Assembly: GCA_905250125.1 (NCBI GenBank)
Contig: CAJNOL010000790.1
Location: 39,282 to 103,281, forward strand
Length of the DNA stretch: 64,000 bases
Origin: Rotaria sordida
Taxonomy: Eukaryota > Rotifera > Eurotatoria > Philodinida > Philodinidae
Direction of reading: 5' to 3'
This document shows, piece by piece, positions 12,639 through 25,220 of this stretch. The notes under the pieces are model-generated. The model searched no databases. It was not told the DNA's origin and saw only the letters and a program-made list of their open reading frames with translations. Each line of letters starts with the position of its first letter. Position 1 is the stretch's first letter. The position numbers and the translations under genes are program-made.

Positions 12639-12770
12639 ATGAATGTGAATGTGGGTGGATGATTGTCGTTGTTTGGTAAGGTTGTGTGCATGTGTATGTA
12701 TTAAGTACATATCTATAAATGGATGTTGATCACTAGAAAAGCATCTAATACCCACACCCACACCTACATG
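12639..12770. repeat. Telomere-like hairpin (copy D)
   Basis: The G-strand arm GAATGTGAATGTGGGTGG pairs imperfectly with ACCCACACCCACACCTACAT about 100 bp away. The loop is longer than in other copies and lacks a clear CTTCTCTT motif. Confidence 0.55.
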
Positions 12771-13203
12771 AACATCATCTTCATACTACGTAACCATGGT
12801 ATTGGTCTCACTAGTAACTTTGATTGATCACGCAAACAGAATTATACCAATATAAGCTTAGAGTGTAAAATCGAATATTTGTTTTCATTGCGACAAAATA
12901 ATCAAAATTCAGAATTTGTCAACCATAATTTTCCTCTAAAATTGTTTAAAGCAATACTCATTATCTTTAGCAAAGAAAAAAAATACAAACGATATGACAA
13001 TAGAAAGAAATCGAAACATATTTTGATATAATTCTCTAATCATATTATTCGTTTATAGAGAATAATTACAAAGGCAAATGTCTTTTTTATTTGGACAGCA
13101 TGAAAAAGTTCATTTGTCGAAACCATAAGAGCACGATGAAGAGAAAAGAAATAAAAGCAATAAGCAATTGTTAGTACAAACACTCACACAAACTCTAACA
13201 GCC
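12771..13203. other. Upstream region of the four-exon gene
   Basis: AT-rich and likely to include its promoter. No distinct element is recognised. Confidence 0.35.
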
Positions 13204-13282
13204 ATGCGAACAAATAAGATATCTTCTATCAAAGCTAATCAGAAGGCAAAATTCATCAAAACCAATACAAAAGCAATTCGTG

Positions 13283-15451
13283 ATGTGCCATCAAAAACCA
13301 AACGATCATCGTACGATTATTGTTGAACGAATCGACTCTCGAATGATTCTTTTTCTTGTTCATTTATCTAGTCGTCGTCGCTCCAATCTACTGAAAGCAG
13401 TTTCACTCATTCTCTGTGTAGCGATTACTGCAGCAGCCGGCGCAATCATTCCTGCTATTGTCGCATCTACAATTCAGCAAACTACGACATCGACCATGAC
13501 GACAGGAGGTCAATACTTTCCTAATTATATTTTTCTTTCTCACATTCAAAAAGTTTTGCAGTGACATCAGCAATCGGATCAAATAATACAACGGTACATG
13601 AAAAGATATTCATCGCGTTTTTTTTTTGTCGAAAAGTTGCTCTTTTCTTTATAGCTATCAAATATATCAAGCAGCAATTCTTCTACAAGTTTTACAAGCT
13701 CCACTAGTTCTACAAGTTCTACAACTACTGTAAGTTCTTCTAGGGAGGATCTGATGACAATAAAATTGAGAGGAGATCGACTGTTGTTCAAGAAATTATC
13801 GGATGTGGGTGTTGCATGGTCTTTTACTAATCCATACTTGCACCCAGATCCATTCACACAGATGCAGGCAAAACTCACATTCACACTCCTTAAATTATAA
13901 TAGTAGTGCTGTTTTGAAATTTTCTTTTGTTCTTTACACACGATTAAACTGATTTTTTCAGTGAAATATTCTGTATTATATTCTCTACGCAATATGTATT
14001 GATGGCTTTATCCTGAAAGTCAAATATGGAAAATTTAACGTATTTTCTCATACAGCTTAATTTCTCGAATGGCTGCACAAGCGTTAGACCATAGTATCAA
14101 AGTTCTCTTTCTCATCATATAGTAAGGAAATTCTTTCAATTAATATATCTGATGTAAAACTAATCTTCTCAGCCGTCGGACACAAAGTAGAAAGATTTTA
14201 ACCTTACTTAGTACGATAAAAGACAAGGGATAATTTTTTCGAGTCGATTTCAAACATGAGATCATTTGTTGTGAAACAAACGAAATCAAAGTAAATTGCT
14301 AAAGTTTCACTGATTTTAGATTGTTTTATTGAAAGACTCTGTTATTAAGAAGTCTCAATTTTTTTTGGAGAGTAAGCAAAAATAACCAGAACCTTATCTC
14401 CTTAATTGTAGATCAAATTCTTTTAATCATAAGTGAAAAGCAGAGTTTTTCCAAGTCTGAGCGATGAACACTTCAATTTTTTTCCTGCCATAGACTTCTA
14501 GTAAATGATATCATTAAACTTATTTGTTTCATTATTTTTTTTCTTTTGCTTTACATAGTGTTTCATAGTATTTTTGAGATTTGCGTTGGATAATAAAATA
14601 ATCAGTGCACGTTGCATGCAGTTTAAAAGTAAGATTTCCATAGGATAGACTGCATTTTTTTTAACGGGGAAGAGGCGACTAAGCTGTCAAAAATCGGAAA
14701 TTTTCATTGAATGAAATATTTTCACTTAGTACGGTTTGAGAAATGTTTTCCTAAAGATGAGGATAGAGCACCTTAGCCTTTGTCTTCGGTACGTTTCTGA
14801 CTTATTGGAAAAACATAGATAAAAAAAGGAACTCAACCAAGAGCAATAAAACTAAATTTATTTATAACCAGTCTATGACCTATTCGAGAAAAGTATACCT
14901 TTTGACTGCCATGATTCTCAAAAAGTAAATTGTGAAACATAGTGCTCGGAAAGTTTTCAAAATACTTAAATATTTGACTGGGTATTAATGGATATTTTGT
15001 GAAATATAACGATGGAACGCATAATTTATTCTAGACTAGTTCAACTACCACAGCTTGTCCCATAAATGTCTGTACTTATTCGACCTGGTATACATTGACA
15101 GCGTCGGGCTACTACGGTGTCGAACATGTTGATATCAATTGTACTCAAACTCTGTCAAATTTTACTGGACAAATCGTTGTTCAACGTAATTTGGGTGCTA
15201 CTTTTGCCAAACACTACACTACATTCTGGAATACTACTGTAAATCAGACACATACCGATACGGTCTCAGAAATTACCTACTTGTGGACAATTATTCCTGG
15301 ACAAATAATTACAGGTAGTGGATTTCCATATTATATTGAAGCACAATTTGACTTGACAGGCCACAATCAAACGGTCAGCGGTGATACGTATTCACTTGTC
15401 ATCGTAGATGCATGTAACGGTCAAACACTGACCCAAACGGGACATTTTTAA
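13283..15451 (+). CDS. Single-pass membrane protein with Ser/Thr linker and unknown extracellular domain
   Basis: Four exons were inferred by phase and splice signals: 13283-13508, 13562-13593, 13655-13729 and 15035-15451, joining to 249 residues. The first intron has the unusual donor GTCAAT, the third (1305 bp) is long, and the others are about 53-61 bp. The protein has a basic N-terminal segment (RRRSNLLK), a TM helix at about 37-62, and a Ser/Thr/Asn-rich linker (about 66-115) spanning the small exons. A C-terminal domain of about 130 residues follows, rich in Thr, Tyr and Gly, with several N-x-S/T sites and cysteines near both ends (ACPINVC and VDACNGQ), suggesting a beta-sandwich. A type II topology with a glycosylated stalk is inferred. 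I do not recognise the domain. AATAAA lies 64 bp past the stop. An overlapping ATG at 13204 is in another frame and closes early. Confidence 0.72.
13801..13888. repeat. Weak telomere-like hairpin (copy E) in intron 3
   Basis: GGATGTGGGTGTTGCATGG is followed by TGCACCCAGATCCATTCAC and further C-strand-like bases. It is degenerate, and its placement in the long intron suggests the intron grew by insertion. Confidence 0.4.
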
Positions 15452-15514
15452 GAGAAAATTTTTATCAAAAAATTTATGAACTATAAAATAATCCATAGTT
15501 TGGAAAAGAAATCA

Positions 15515-15520
15515 AATAAA
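15515..15520 (+). terminator. Poly(A) signal of the four-exon gene
   Basis: AATAAA 64 bp downstream of the stop at 15449-15451. Confidence 0.5.
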
Positions 15521-15778
15521 TTATTTTTGTGCTACTCTTGTTTTCGCTCTTCTATGCCGAAGTTGTGATCATTGTTTTGTTGCATTGTTGTAAGAGAATT
15601 GATTGTATTTAAGATTCTATTTAGCTAAATGATTAAAAGTATAGCGAGTTGATCCTAATTCTCTCACAAAAATTTAATTTTCGACAGTTCATCTATATAG
15701 TTCGATTAGATAACAGTGTGTTGAGCTGATTTTCAGTTGTAACATTGAGAAAATATTTCTGCGTCAATCAATAATTCT

Positions 15779-16076
15779 GTATACGGTTGATCATTAAAGA
15801 AGAAATCATTGTATATTTTATGAGAACCGTAAAAAGACGACTAGATGTATATCTTTTCATTTGTCTTGTTTTCTTAATGTCGCAATCACTATAGGTTTTC
15901 TTCGTTATTATTCAACGCATATGTTAAACGACATGTCTCTCACCAAATAATACAACTTGATGAAATGCACGTTGAAGAAGAGAAATGTTTTTCTTTCGCA
16001 AAAAAATATGCATTGATTTGTGTTTTTACGGTTCTCACAAACTACAGTATGAATTTTTAATGATCAATTGCATACC
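15779..16076. repeat. Foldback element, about 300 bp
   Basis: GTATACGGTTGATCATTAAAG...TGAGAACCGTAAAAAGAC (15779-15838) is the imperfect reverse complement of GTTTTTACGGTTCTCACAAAC...TGATCAATTGCATAC (16020-16076). The loop is about 180 bp. No coding capacity. Confidence 0.65.
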
Positions 16077-16565
16077 TAATTAATGCACAAATTAGTCCTT
16101 TTTGATAGGCAAACAATAAATGGCTTCGAACAGCTTTTGACAAATCAAGAGTGCACAAGTATATAAAATGTACTTTCTAAAAAGCTGTCTTAATATCTTC
16201 CTAATGTTGCTAGTAATAATTAGTCACGCATAAACATCATCATTACTAACTAGGTTTCTTGTCTTTTCTTTCATCAAACGATTGGTTGTATCTGTTAAGA
16301 ATGGATGATGATTGGGAAACATGAAGTATTTGCTTCGTTTCTTGTCAAAGAAGCGTAGATTTTAAACAGAACCATTGTTGAAATAGCATATTTTGAACAA
16401 AAAGAAAATGAATACGAATAGGAAAGAACCGAAATTTAAATCCATCGGATAGTGGAGAACAGAAAGAAAAAACTAAAATCATATGAATGAAAATTTGCAT
16501 CTGTCCCAATAAAAATTCTGATCGAGTAAAATTTCATTTTCACAACCGATAGAATATATGTACTA

Positions 16566-17200
16566 AAAGGGTAAATTCGTGGAATTTCTACCACTTTGTG
16601 GAAGAAAGGCGTTCTGTGCTAATGTTCTGAAAGACAGTTTCTTTTTCGATTTTAATAGTCTAGTTAGACGAGTCATAGTCGAAAATGATCTGTGGTAATA
16701 ATTAAAACCTCTTTGAACATATAAATGGTATCTCATGATGACTGACGATAAATGATTAATTATATTTTTCATACTTTTTCTTGACATAGAGAACTAAAAT
16801 TTCTATCACATACATATCTGACGAAAGTTTCAGCTGTCTAGTTAAAGCTAGTGATGAAATACATCAATTTTCGTACTCGATTCTTGCATATTTAAAATCG
16901 AGTACGAAAATTGATGTATTTTATCACTGGCTTTAACTAGACAGCTGAAACTTTCAGAGATATTGATTAGATATATATATGATAAAAATTTCAGCTCTCT
17001 GTGTCAAAAAGAAGTATGAAAAATATGATTAATCATTTATCATCAGTCATCATGAGATACCATTTATATGTTCAAAAAGGTTTTAATTGTTACCTCAGAT
17101 CATTTTCGACTATGACTCATCTAAACTAGCCTATGAAAATAAAAAAGGAATTTTTTTTTCCACAAAAGTGGTAAAAACTCTACAGATTCACTCAAAAACG
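16566..17200. repeat. Large near-perfect palindromic foldback, about 630 bp
   Basis: The arm at about 16566-16882 is mirrored by about 16896-17200, with only about 13 bp between them. The innermost 30 bases (around ACATCAATTTTCGTACTCGA) are identical. Outer parts show point differences and small indels. A 74-codon frame at 16563-16787 lies wholly inside the left arm and is not a gene. No obvious target duplication. Confidence 0.85.
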
Positions 17201-17584
17201 ACTTTGGTAATTAACAAATAAAAAACAATTTGTTTACTTTGATCAATATCCATTAAAAAATCACATTGAAAGCTCTAGAACTCTGTGAAAGTTTCAGAAA
17301 TCAGTGACGACTGCAAAATCTGAAATTTATGTTCTTCATTTACTATGATAATAAATAGAAATTTTCAGGTAGGTAAATTAGAATCATTTTGATTCTATAA
17401 GAGAAGACGTCAAAACACTTTCATTATTTCTTACTCATAGGAGATTGATTTCTAAGACTTTTTATTTAATTAGTTGATTCGATGATTTCTCTTACATCTG
17501 TATTCAATCAAGTCTGTTTCAGTCCATTTGTAAATGATGTTTGAGTCATATTATTGGGAGAAAGTAGAAATATAACAGTTTTTT
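17201..17584. other. Spacer between foldback and pseudogene
   Basis: AT-rich; no gene recognised. Confidence 0.35.
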
Positions 17585-18415
17585 CTTCATATGATTTCCG
17601 TACTGTTGTTCTATTACAATTTCAATAGCTTCGTTCCTCTTATCGACTTACTCTCTCATTATCAAACGATACCGTAGCAGATTTTCTCGAACGTAAATTT
17701 ATCACTTCTCAAGTTCTTTCACAAACTCAAATTATCTCTCAATCATCTTCATTAATCGTCCAATTTCAATGGAATACACTAGAAACATTCATTCGAATAC
17801 TGAAATTCATTCATCGAATGATTCAAGATAATGCCATCATATCAGCACTCCGTACAAACTGGGATTTTGTGATTACAAACGATATATTTCCATATTCAAC
17901 AACATTTGTTAATCCAATCATTTATCAATAGAATTCTTCATGCAGTAGCCAATTAACTTGCCAACAAGCAGCAACTGATCAATATCTGAACAGCAAAGAA
18001 TCAGTCGTTATTTTAGGTTTCAAAGTCGATTGTTATGCGACTAGTACTTTACTGGAATGAACACTTGAATATCTTTATAACTTAGCATGTATTAAGCTTC
18101 TTCAAAGCATTCATTCGCATGGCATGATTCCCAATGAATATCAATTCACGACACTTAACTCCTCAATCTCGAGTCATTTTCCACTGAATGCTACTGTTTA
18201 GATTCCTCTCAACGAATTACTAATCGAAAGTTGGTCACCTAATGTATCATACTCAAATTACTATGAACAATATTTACTATCTACTATCTACTTGCACATA
18301 TACATATGAAGATCGACTCAATTTCTTCGGTACCTTAATACGTCTTATTAGTCTCCACGGTGGTCTAACTAGTTCACTTCGAGTTCTGATTTCATTCAGT
18401 GTCAGGGCTTTCAGA
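17581..18415 (+). pseudogene. Decayed member of an abundant bdelloid-type family
   Basis: One frame from about 17581 reads as continuous protein for about 230 codons but is broken by stops TAG 17626, TAG 17929, TGA 18058 and TAG 18199. A frameshift at about 18265-18290 moves the rest to the 18242-18457 frame. Recognisable stretches include LSQTQIISQSSSLIVQFQWN, a C-SS-LTC segment, GFKVDCYATSTLLE, IPLNELLIESW, a YSNYYEQ/CTYTYEDR motif and a final hydrophobic GTLIRLISLHGGLTSSLRV. From memory this resembles a large uncharacterised family of N-anchored extracellular proteins in bdelloids; that identification is unverified. Function unknown. Confidence 0.65.
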
Positions 18416-18429
18416 GCTCTATTTTGTTA

Positions 18430-19600
18430 CCATCATCAGATATCCATTTACTTGTGAAGGCCATGGAAATTAGTAACAAGCCATCAATTTCAGGCATATG
18501 CATTGAAGAGACAAAATTTATAATCCTTTGATTGATGACTAAATTATAGAAAATCTATGAAAAGTGTGGGTGTCGACGCGAATTTTCTCTTTGTTCAAAT
18601 AATCGCCTACAGTTGTAATGTTTCTCAATAATAGGAAACTGATAGCTATCAAACAACGACAACAACATGATATTAAATGATATTGACGTATGTAGCTGTT
18701 TTTCAAAAAAACATGTATTCATAAATTTCATAACTGACCCTATAGGATTCATTTATTGCACGGCTCGATAGCTAAACAATACAGTTGAAAGTTACTAAAA
18801 ACATGACATCACTTCATTAAAGTTATGCGATGGACTTTTATTACCAACTTCAAAAAATAAAAGTTGTTACCATGCAACATTTACAATATTAACAGTGCGA
18901 CCTTAGGAGACATATGTCGCACCAATTATAGAAATAGAGAAAACTTTTTTTTAAAACAAATTACATCCGGTAAAAGAATTGACTAATCTTAAATTTCATC
19001 AAACTATTACGAATAATTGCTTATAATAATGTCTATATCGAACAAGATTAAATGAACTAGCTTTCAACAATAAATGTCATTTAATAGTGATGTTAAAAAG
19101 CTGATTAATTATGTCTTCAAAAAAAAAGTGTAATATTTTTTTGTTATCTCTGGAACTTTTATCCTTCACTATTTTACTGAAAATTTATATAACTTTTTTT
19201 TTTCAAATATATCAATGTAGAGTATTCTGTGGAAGTAATCGAGTCATACTACGATCAGAAGAAATGAATCCTGTGGTAGCTGTAGTGACATTTATCAGTG
19301 CAACTTGTTTTGAACTTATGCAGTTGGTACAGTGAATCATAAAAGCATAACATATTTCTTGACAGATTTTTCAATCGTGTGATGATCATAAGATTTGAAA
19401 TGTGAGACTATAAAGAAAGCGAAACACATGTAAAACACTAGAAAAAATTCTCATTATCACTGATCCTATCATTCAATGACTAAATTTTCTGATGTTTCTA
19501 AGAAAGCATAAGTATTCACTAATATTGTATTGAAAATTCATTTGGAATAACTGATGTTTTCTGAAAACATCTGTCTTCATTGAAAAACAAATGAAATCAA
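18430..19600. other. Intergenic DNA, no gene seen
   Basis: AT-rich. A 38-codon tail with a hydrophobic helix (19261-19335) could be an exon remnant but is unsupported. Confidence 0.35.
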
Positions 19601-19647
19601 TACTAATTTATTGCAATCAATCAAAGAATCATAATTGTTGTAAAAAA
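19601..19647 (+). repeat. 47-bp sequence duplicated across an assembly gap (left copy)
   Basis: Identical to 19748-19794 on the far side of the N run; see the gap entry. Confidence 0.9.
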
Positions 19648-19747
19648 NNNNNNNNNNNNNNNNNNNNNNNNNNNNNNNNNNNNNNNNNNNNNNNNNNNNN
19701 NNNNNNNNNNNNNNNNNNNNNNNNNNNNNNNNNNNNNNNNNNNNNNN
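19648..19747. other. Assembly gap (100 N) with duplicated flanks
   Basis: The 47 bases before the gap equal the 47 bases after it. This is the pattern left when overlapping contig ends are scaffolded rather than merged, so the gap may be artefactual. Confidence 0.95.
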
Positions 19748-19794
19748 TACTAATTTATTGCAATCAATCAAAGAATCATAATTGTTGTAAAAAA

Positions 19795-22700
19795 CAAAAC
19801 CAGTTTCATCTTTGTCACCCACTTTCAACAATAGTCGATGAAAATCAGCTTTGCCATTCTATACGAGGACCGACTCATCGATCACGCGAAGGATGTTCCA
19901 CATAATAGTTGAGTAACGATAGCATCTGTTTCAGTATTTTACAACAATCGACCAGTAGGAAATACACGATAGTGATTATGTAGGCGAAATTCGAGTTCAA
20001 TATAATGGTTTATGAGTGATGCTAAGAAAAAGAATTCAATAATTTCGTATCTTCACAATTCAGAAAATAGACCGTGTGACATCATCGTTAGAAGGAAATC
20101 GTTGAAGAAATGTGCAGCAATTTCTATGCGAATTTTATCTTTGTCGGCGGTCGATACAAAATTGAGTTGAACAAGTCGATGATCGAAGAAAAAGGAAGAC
20201 ACAAGGTCTGCCAACATATTAGCCATAATCATTTGTTTCTTCATCATCACGAAATATACCGAATAATTGTGTCTGAATAAGTGAGACTGATTGATTTTCA
20301 GCCATATTTTTGTCGTATATAATTGTAAACTACCATGTACAACTGTAGTAGATCATCGTGTCGCGTCTTACACTATCTAATAGAACCGTTCATGACAAAT
20401 ATGCGCGAGACACAGGTTTTTTTCTAGATTAATTAAAAAAAAAAAGACTTGATTTGACTTGTTTATCTGTAGTTTACAACCATTTCGCAAGATGATTGCA
20501 TATCATCGTCGTTTACAATCATGAACAGTTTATCTAGGTGTTGAGCTATCGAAGTTTTTGTTCCATAACTAACATGTCTCCCACATCGTACTGCTATCAT
20601 AAATATGCTATATTTATTCGATGCCAAATGAGATGCAGAAACATTGGATCTCCTACGAAAAATGAACTTTAGTGATAATCTATAGATTGACGAAGATCTT
20701 TGCTGTACGATAATGCAATTTAACATGATATTCAGATGTTTAGGGATTAAATATTAAACTGAAACGTCTAGAAATTTAATAACATGAGTCTTTTCTAGAA
20801 TTTCTCGATATGAAACAATCATTATCAGTACCCGATCCCAAACTAAATGGCCGTACGTAATCAGTGCTTCCGCTGTATCACTGGCTAATGTGTATATTAT
20901 CGTTGCAAGTTTAATCTTTTATCGCTTTACGTTGTTGTCTGTGTCGTCCTTATTATTTACTCTTCATACATACTTCTCTCCACTATGATTTTTCTCTCGT
21001 TGCTTGTTTTTATCTTTTCTTCCTTTTGATTAGTTTTTCTCCCGACCTCTGTTACCATATCTCGTAGCCATCTCTTGTCGATGTTGTTCCAATTTATTCT
21101 GTTTCTATTCTTTTCTTTTCTCCTATAATGGCCTTCTATTCGTATATACTCGTCTCTTTTCTGTTCTTCTGTTCTCTTTTTTTTCGGATTTCTCAGTTTT
21201 TTCACCCTCTCATAGCGAGTACAGCAGAAGAAATTTTCTTTTTTTTTTGTTATTAGACTATTTTTCACATCAGATTTGATCAAACATATTTCGCTTTGTT
21301 TTTGAAAAATGGAGAATTTTTTGTTGATTTTATCGATATATCCTCTTTGAAAAAACAGATATCGAACATTCACGTTTCATAAAAAATATGGAATACTCAT
21401 AGTTACCATCTGTTCTATTCTTCAACCCCTCACAGAGACTATATAATATGTGAATTCAAAACGCCACTGCTAAGCGCTTCCCTTCGGTAAAATATAATTT
21501 TTCTTCGAGAAGAAAATACATTCACGTGATCCAAATGCAGCATGATCAAGTATAGGAACGAAAATCTCCTTTAGATATAAAACTAAGTTTTCGAACAAAA
21601 TTTTCGTATGTTAAAAGACGCGTGTAAGTTATATCGAATTGTCGTAGTTGGATCCCTTTTCATTTATAGATGATAATCTCAATTTTGCCATAAAAACATA
21701 CTAATAAAATCAACGCAAAAGATTGTGATCGAATCTAACTTGAGAAAATAGCTTAATAAACATCGGAAATTTTCTCTGCTGTACCCGTTAGTTTTAAATA
21801 AAGTGATACCAGAAATCAATAAAATTTTTTGTTGTGTTGACGATATTTTCATAATCGCATCGGCTGTGTTACATCTATCAATCCATTTCGAACAGAGTTT
21901 TGAAAGTAAGGAAAAAATAATTTCTGCTTTTGATCAAAATCACGCAAAAGAAAACTAGTTACTGTAGGATAATGAAAACGATATATATATAAGATAGATA
22001 TTTTTTCGTGAAAACAGGATTCTTTTTACATGTTTAGATAATTAAATTATGATTCAAACCCCAACCAATCTATTTCGTTGACCAAAGCTCAGTAGGTAAG
22101 GCGTCTTTGAATATGTTTTTTTTTTTAACAAAAAGAGAACTTTAAAGAGTCATTTGTGTATGGTAACAGGAACAATAGCTCCATATTTAGTGTCAAAAAA
22201 ATGTAATATCTATCAAAATAAAATGCAGTACGCTTCTAAACATATCAAAGAGTGTATATCTAAATAGAAATGGATAGTTCTTCTTCTTTGAGTTTTCTTC
22301 ACAAAATATCCGTTATTTTTTTATGAAACACGATTGTTAATGGATGGTGAAATACAATGATGTTTAGCATTATTTAGATAGAGAGAATACTTCGATTAAT
22401 TTTATCAATATGAACACAGAGTTTGATGAGAATATATTAAAATAGATTCGATCTCCTTCTCTCGATCAAAAAAGAACTCATTGGCTAGGATGCCGTATCT
22501 GTGGTTGGGAAGATCATTAAAGCAATCTAACAGGGTAGAAACAAGAACGCTTCGGAAGAGATGAGCTACCTTCGAAACTATTGAGAGTAGATGATTATCC
22601 TCGGACAGAGTGGTGATCTGAAAATGTTCCTTGGTAATAATGAACAAGAGATCACGATTCAAGACTCAACCATAGCAATATTAATACGCTTGTGTAAGAG

Positions 22701-23359
22701 TGAGGATGATCAGCGCATCTATGACAACTTTTGTCCGCGATGAGAAAACACTGTCCTTTAGCAGCAGTTAAATGATCACAAGGAACTGCATTACTAATTA
22801 GTTTCTGAGAATCTTGCAGTAATTATAAATATCTCAAATTTATTTAGAGAGCGACAGTGAAAACGTTTGATCAAAACTCGAAAAGTATCAGAAATGAGCT
22901 TTTGTGTTTGCATTGTGCCGAATTTGACAATGATTCAACATCCTTAATGCAGAAAGTTGATATCGAAATACTTCTTAACAATCCTAAACATTTTTTATCA
23001 CTTTCGTTTTGTTCAAATACATAAATATGAATTAGTGCACAACACAAATTTATGAATGACATGACTGTTTAAGAGAGTGTATTTAACTTCAAACAACAAG
23101 ATCTGTCAATAATTATGAAAAAAAAGTAGTATTCGTCATTCAATCATGCTCCAATTTATTGAATTTTTTTAGATAATACATATCTTTTTTTTAGCATCAT
23201 TGTCGATTAGTACTGTTCAACATCGAATAAATTCCTCTCTCGAATCCAATTTAAACTCATTCAAGTATCTTAGCCAAAAAAACTTGCCATTGATACGATT
23301 CTCATTTTAGACACGTAAGATTCACATACATCCAACTTGAACAAAGAACTGAATAACAT
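19795..23359. other. Long interval with at most gene remnants
   Basis: Minus-strand frames at 20053-20250, 20463-20726 and 22405-22662 read partly like protein (for example VQLNFVSTADKDKIRIEIAA at the first). Just upstream of the third, a segment on the minus strand (22670-22760) contains GQCFLIADKSCHRCADHPH. None has a start, splice signals or domain I can defend, so I treat them as possible decayed exons. A polypyrimidine-rich zone spans about 20950-21250. Confidence 0.4.
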
Positions 23360-25220
23360 ATGGCGATGACAGAACATTCAAGTGTTGTTTCACCACTACT
23401 CACTGATCTCTATCAAATTTCGATGGCCTATGCTTATTGGAAAAGTGGCAAACATCAAGAGGAATCTACATTCGATCTATTTTTTCGTAAGAATCGTAAG
23501 TGAATCAAATGTGTTTTCTGTGTCAAAATAAAAAGGTTCCTGTCAAATATGTATGTGTGTAGCATTTGGTGGTGAGTTTACATTGTTCGCTGGCCTTGAA
23601 GATTGTCTAAAATTTGTACAAAATTACAAATTTCAAACATCCGATATTGATTATCTTCGCAAAGCATTACCAGACTATATCGAAAAGGAATTTTATGATT
23701 TTCTATCGACACTTGACATGAATGATATTAGAATTTATGCAATGCCTGAAGGTAAAATTATGTGTTTATATACTTTCTTCTATATTCTCTTAATTTGTCA
23801 TTTAGGTTCTGTGGCTTTTCCTCGCTTGCCGTTGCTTCGCATCGAAGGACCTCTTCTTAAAGCACAACTACTCGAAACAACTCTTCTAACACTGGTCAAT
23901 TTTGCCAGTCTAGTAGCAACGAATGCCGCGCGATTTCGCACGGCGGTAGAACCCCAAAAAATATTACATGAATTCGGTCTCCGACGTGCACAAGGTCCAG
24001 ATGGAGGTCTTAGTGCCTCCAAATATTGTTATTTAGGTGGATTTGATGGTACGTCAAATGTACTAGCTGGTAAACTATACGGAATTCCCATTCGAGGTAA
24101 ACATCTGTGATAAAAAATTTGCCACTCTCCTAACTTTTGAAATTAGGAACACATGCACATGCTTTCGTTAGTTCATATCAAAATCTTGATGAGCTGAAAG
24201 TTCGAGAATTATCCGATCGAATCACTGGTGAATCACGTCCATTTGCTCAGTTGTGCTTGAAATATCTCGATGAACTTGGTTCAATACTCAAAATCTTTCC
24301 TGACCAAACTAGCAAAGGCGAATTGGCTGCATTTATTGCCTATGCTATCTCGTTTCCTTCTGGTTTCTTGGCTTTGGTCGACACATACGATGTTCTCAAG
24401 TCCGGTGTTCCGAATTTCTTGGCTGTCGCTCTTGCATTACACGAATGCAATTATGAAGCACTTGGTCTTCGTTTGGACTCCGGTGACTTGGCCTATTTAT
24501 CATTGAGAGTACGAGCGAATTTTGTTGAAGTTGCTCAAAAATTCAATCTATCTTACATCGAACATTTGAATATCGTAGCAAGTAATGATATCAATGAGGA
24601 TACATTACATTCATTGGAAAAACAAGGACATGCAATTGACACATTCGGTATTGGAACACATTTAGTCACATGTCAAAAACAACCTGCACTTGGTTGTGTC
24701 TATAAATTAGTCGAAGTAAGTGTCTATTAGTCGAGAAAAAAAAGTCATAAGAGTTGAAAACTATTCATTATTCTCGGTTCAGTTGAATGGAAAACCATGC
24801 ATCAAAGTAAGTCAAGATATCGAAAAAGTGACAATACCTGGTCGAAAGAATGTTTACCGATTCTACGATAGTAACGGTGAAGCTTTATGCGACTTGATGA
24901 CTACAACTGACGAATCAGAACCGATACCTGGCACTCGAAAGCTCTGTCGACATCCATTTTATGAAACGAAACGTGCCTATGTTACACCAACAACGGTGCA
25001 AACTATGTATAAATTGTATTGGGCTAATGGTCAAATTCAACATGCATTACCGACATGGCAAGAAGTTCGTATTTATGCCCAACAACAAATCAAAACAGTG
25101 CGTAAAGATCATCGACGAAATCTTAATCCGACGCCGTACAAGGTCTCTGTTACCGATCATCTCTATTTGTTCTTACATCGACTCTGGATGAATAGCGTAC
25201 CGATCGGTGAACTTGCCTAA
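23360..25220 (+). CDS. NAPRT: Nicotinate phosphoribosyltransferase
   Basis: Five exons (23360-23495, 23563-23751, 23806-24096, 24147-24715, 24783-25220) with GT-AG introns of 67, 54, 50 and 67 bp keep frame throughout and give 540 residues, close to the animal enzyme (about 538). Landmarks: PLLTDLYQ at the N-terminus (12-19), [14 protein letters not shown] across intron 1, [20 protein letters not shown], the GTHAHAF loop (about 206), RLDSGDL (about 314-320) and DTFGIGTHL (about 369-377). The enzyme joins nicotinate and PRPP to give nicotinate mononucleotide, with ATP hydrolysis, the first step of the Preiss-Handler route to NAD in the cytosol. All key motifs are present, so it is likely active. 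NAD links it functionally, but not by demonstrated co-regulation, to the PARP-type gene 1.3 kb downstream. Confidence 0.96.

Noticed and set aside
16563-16787. 74-codon minus-strand open frame
   Set aside because: Lies entirely in one arm of the large palindrome and has no protein-like features.
22060-22110. tRNA-like A box and an opposite-strand B box
   Set aside because: The two boxes are on different strands and no cloverleaf can be formed.
23798-24022. Minus-strand 74-codon frame within NAPRT
   Set aside because: Antisense shadow of NAPRT exon 3.
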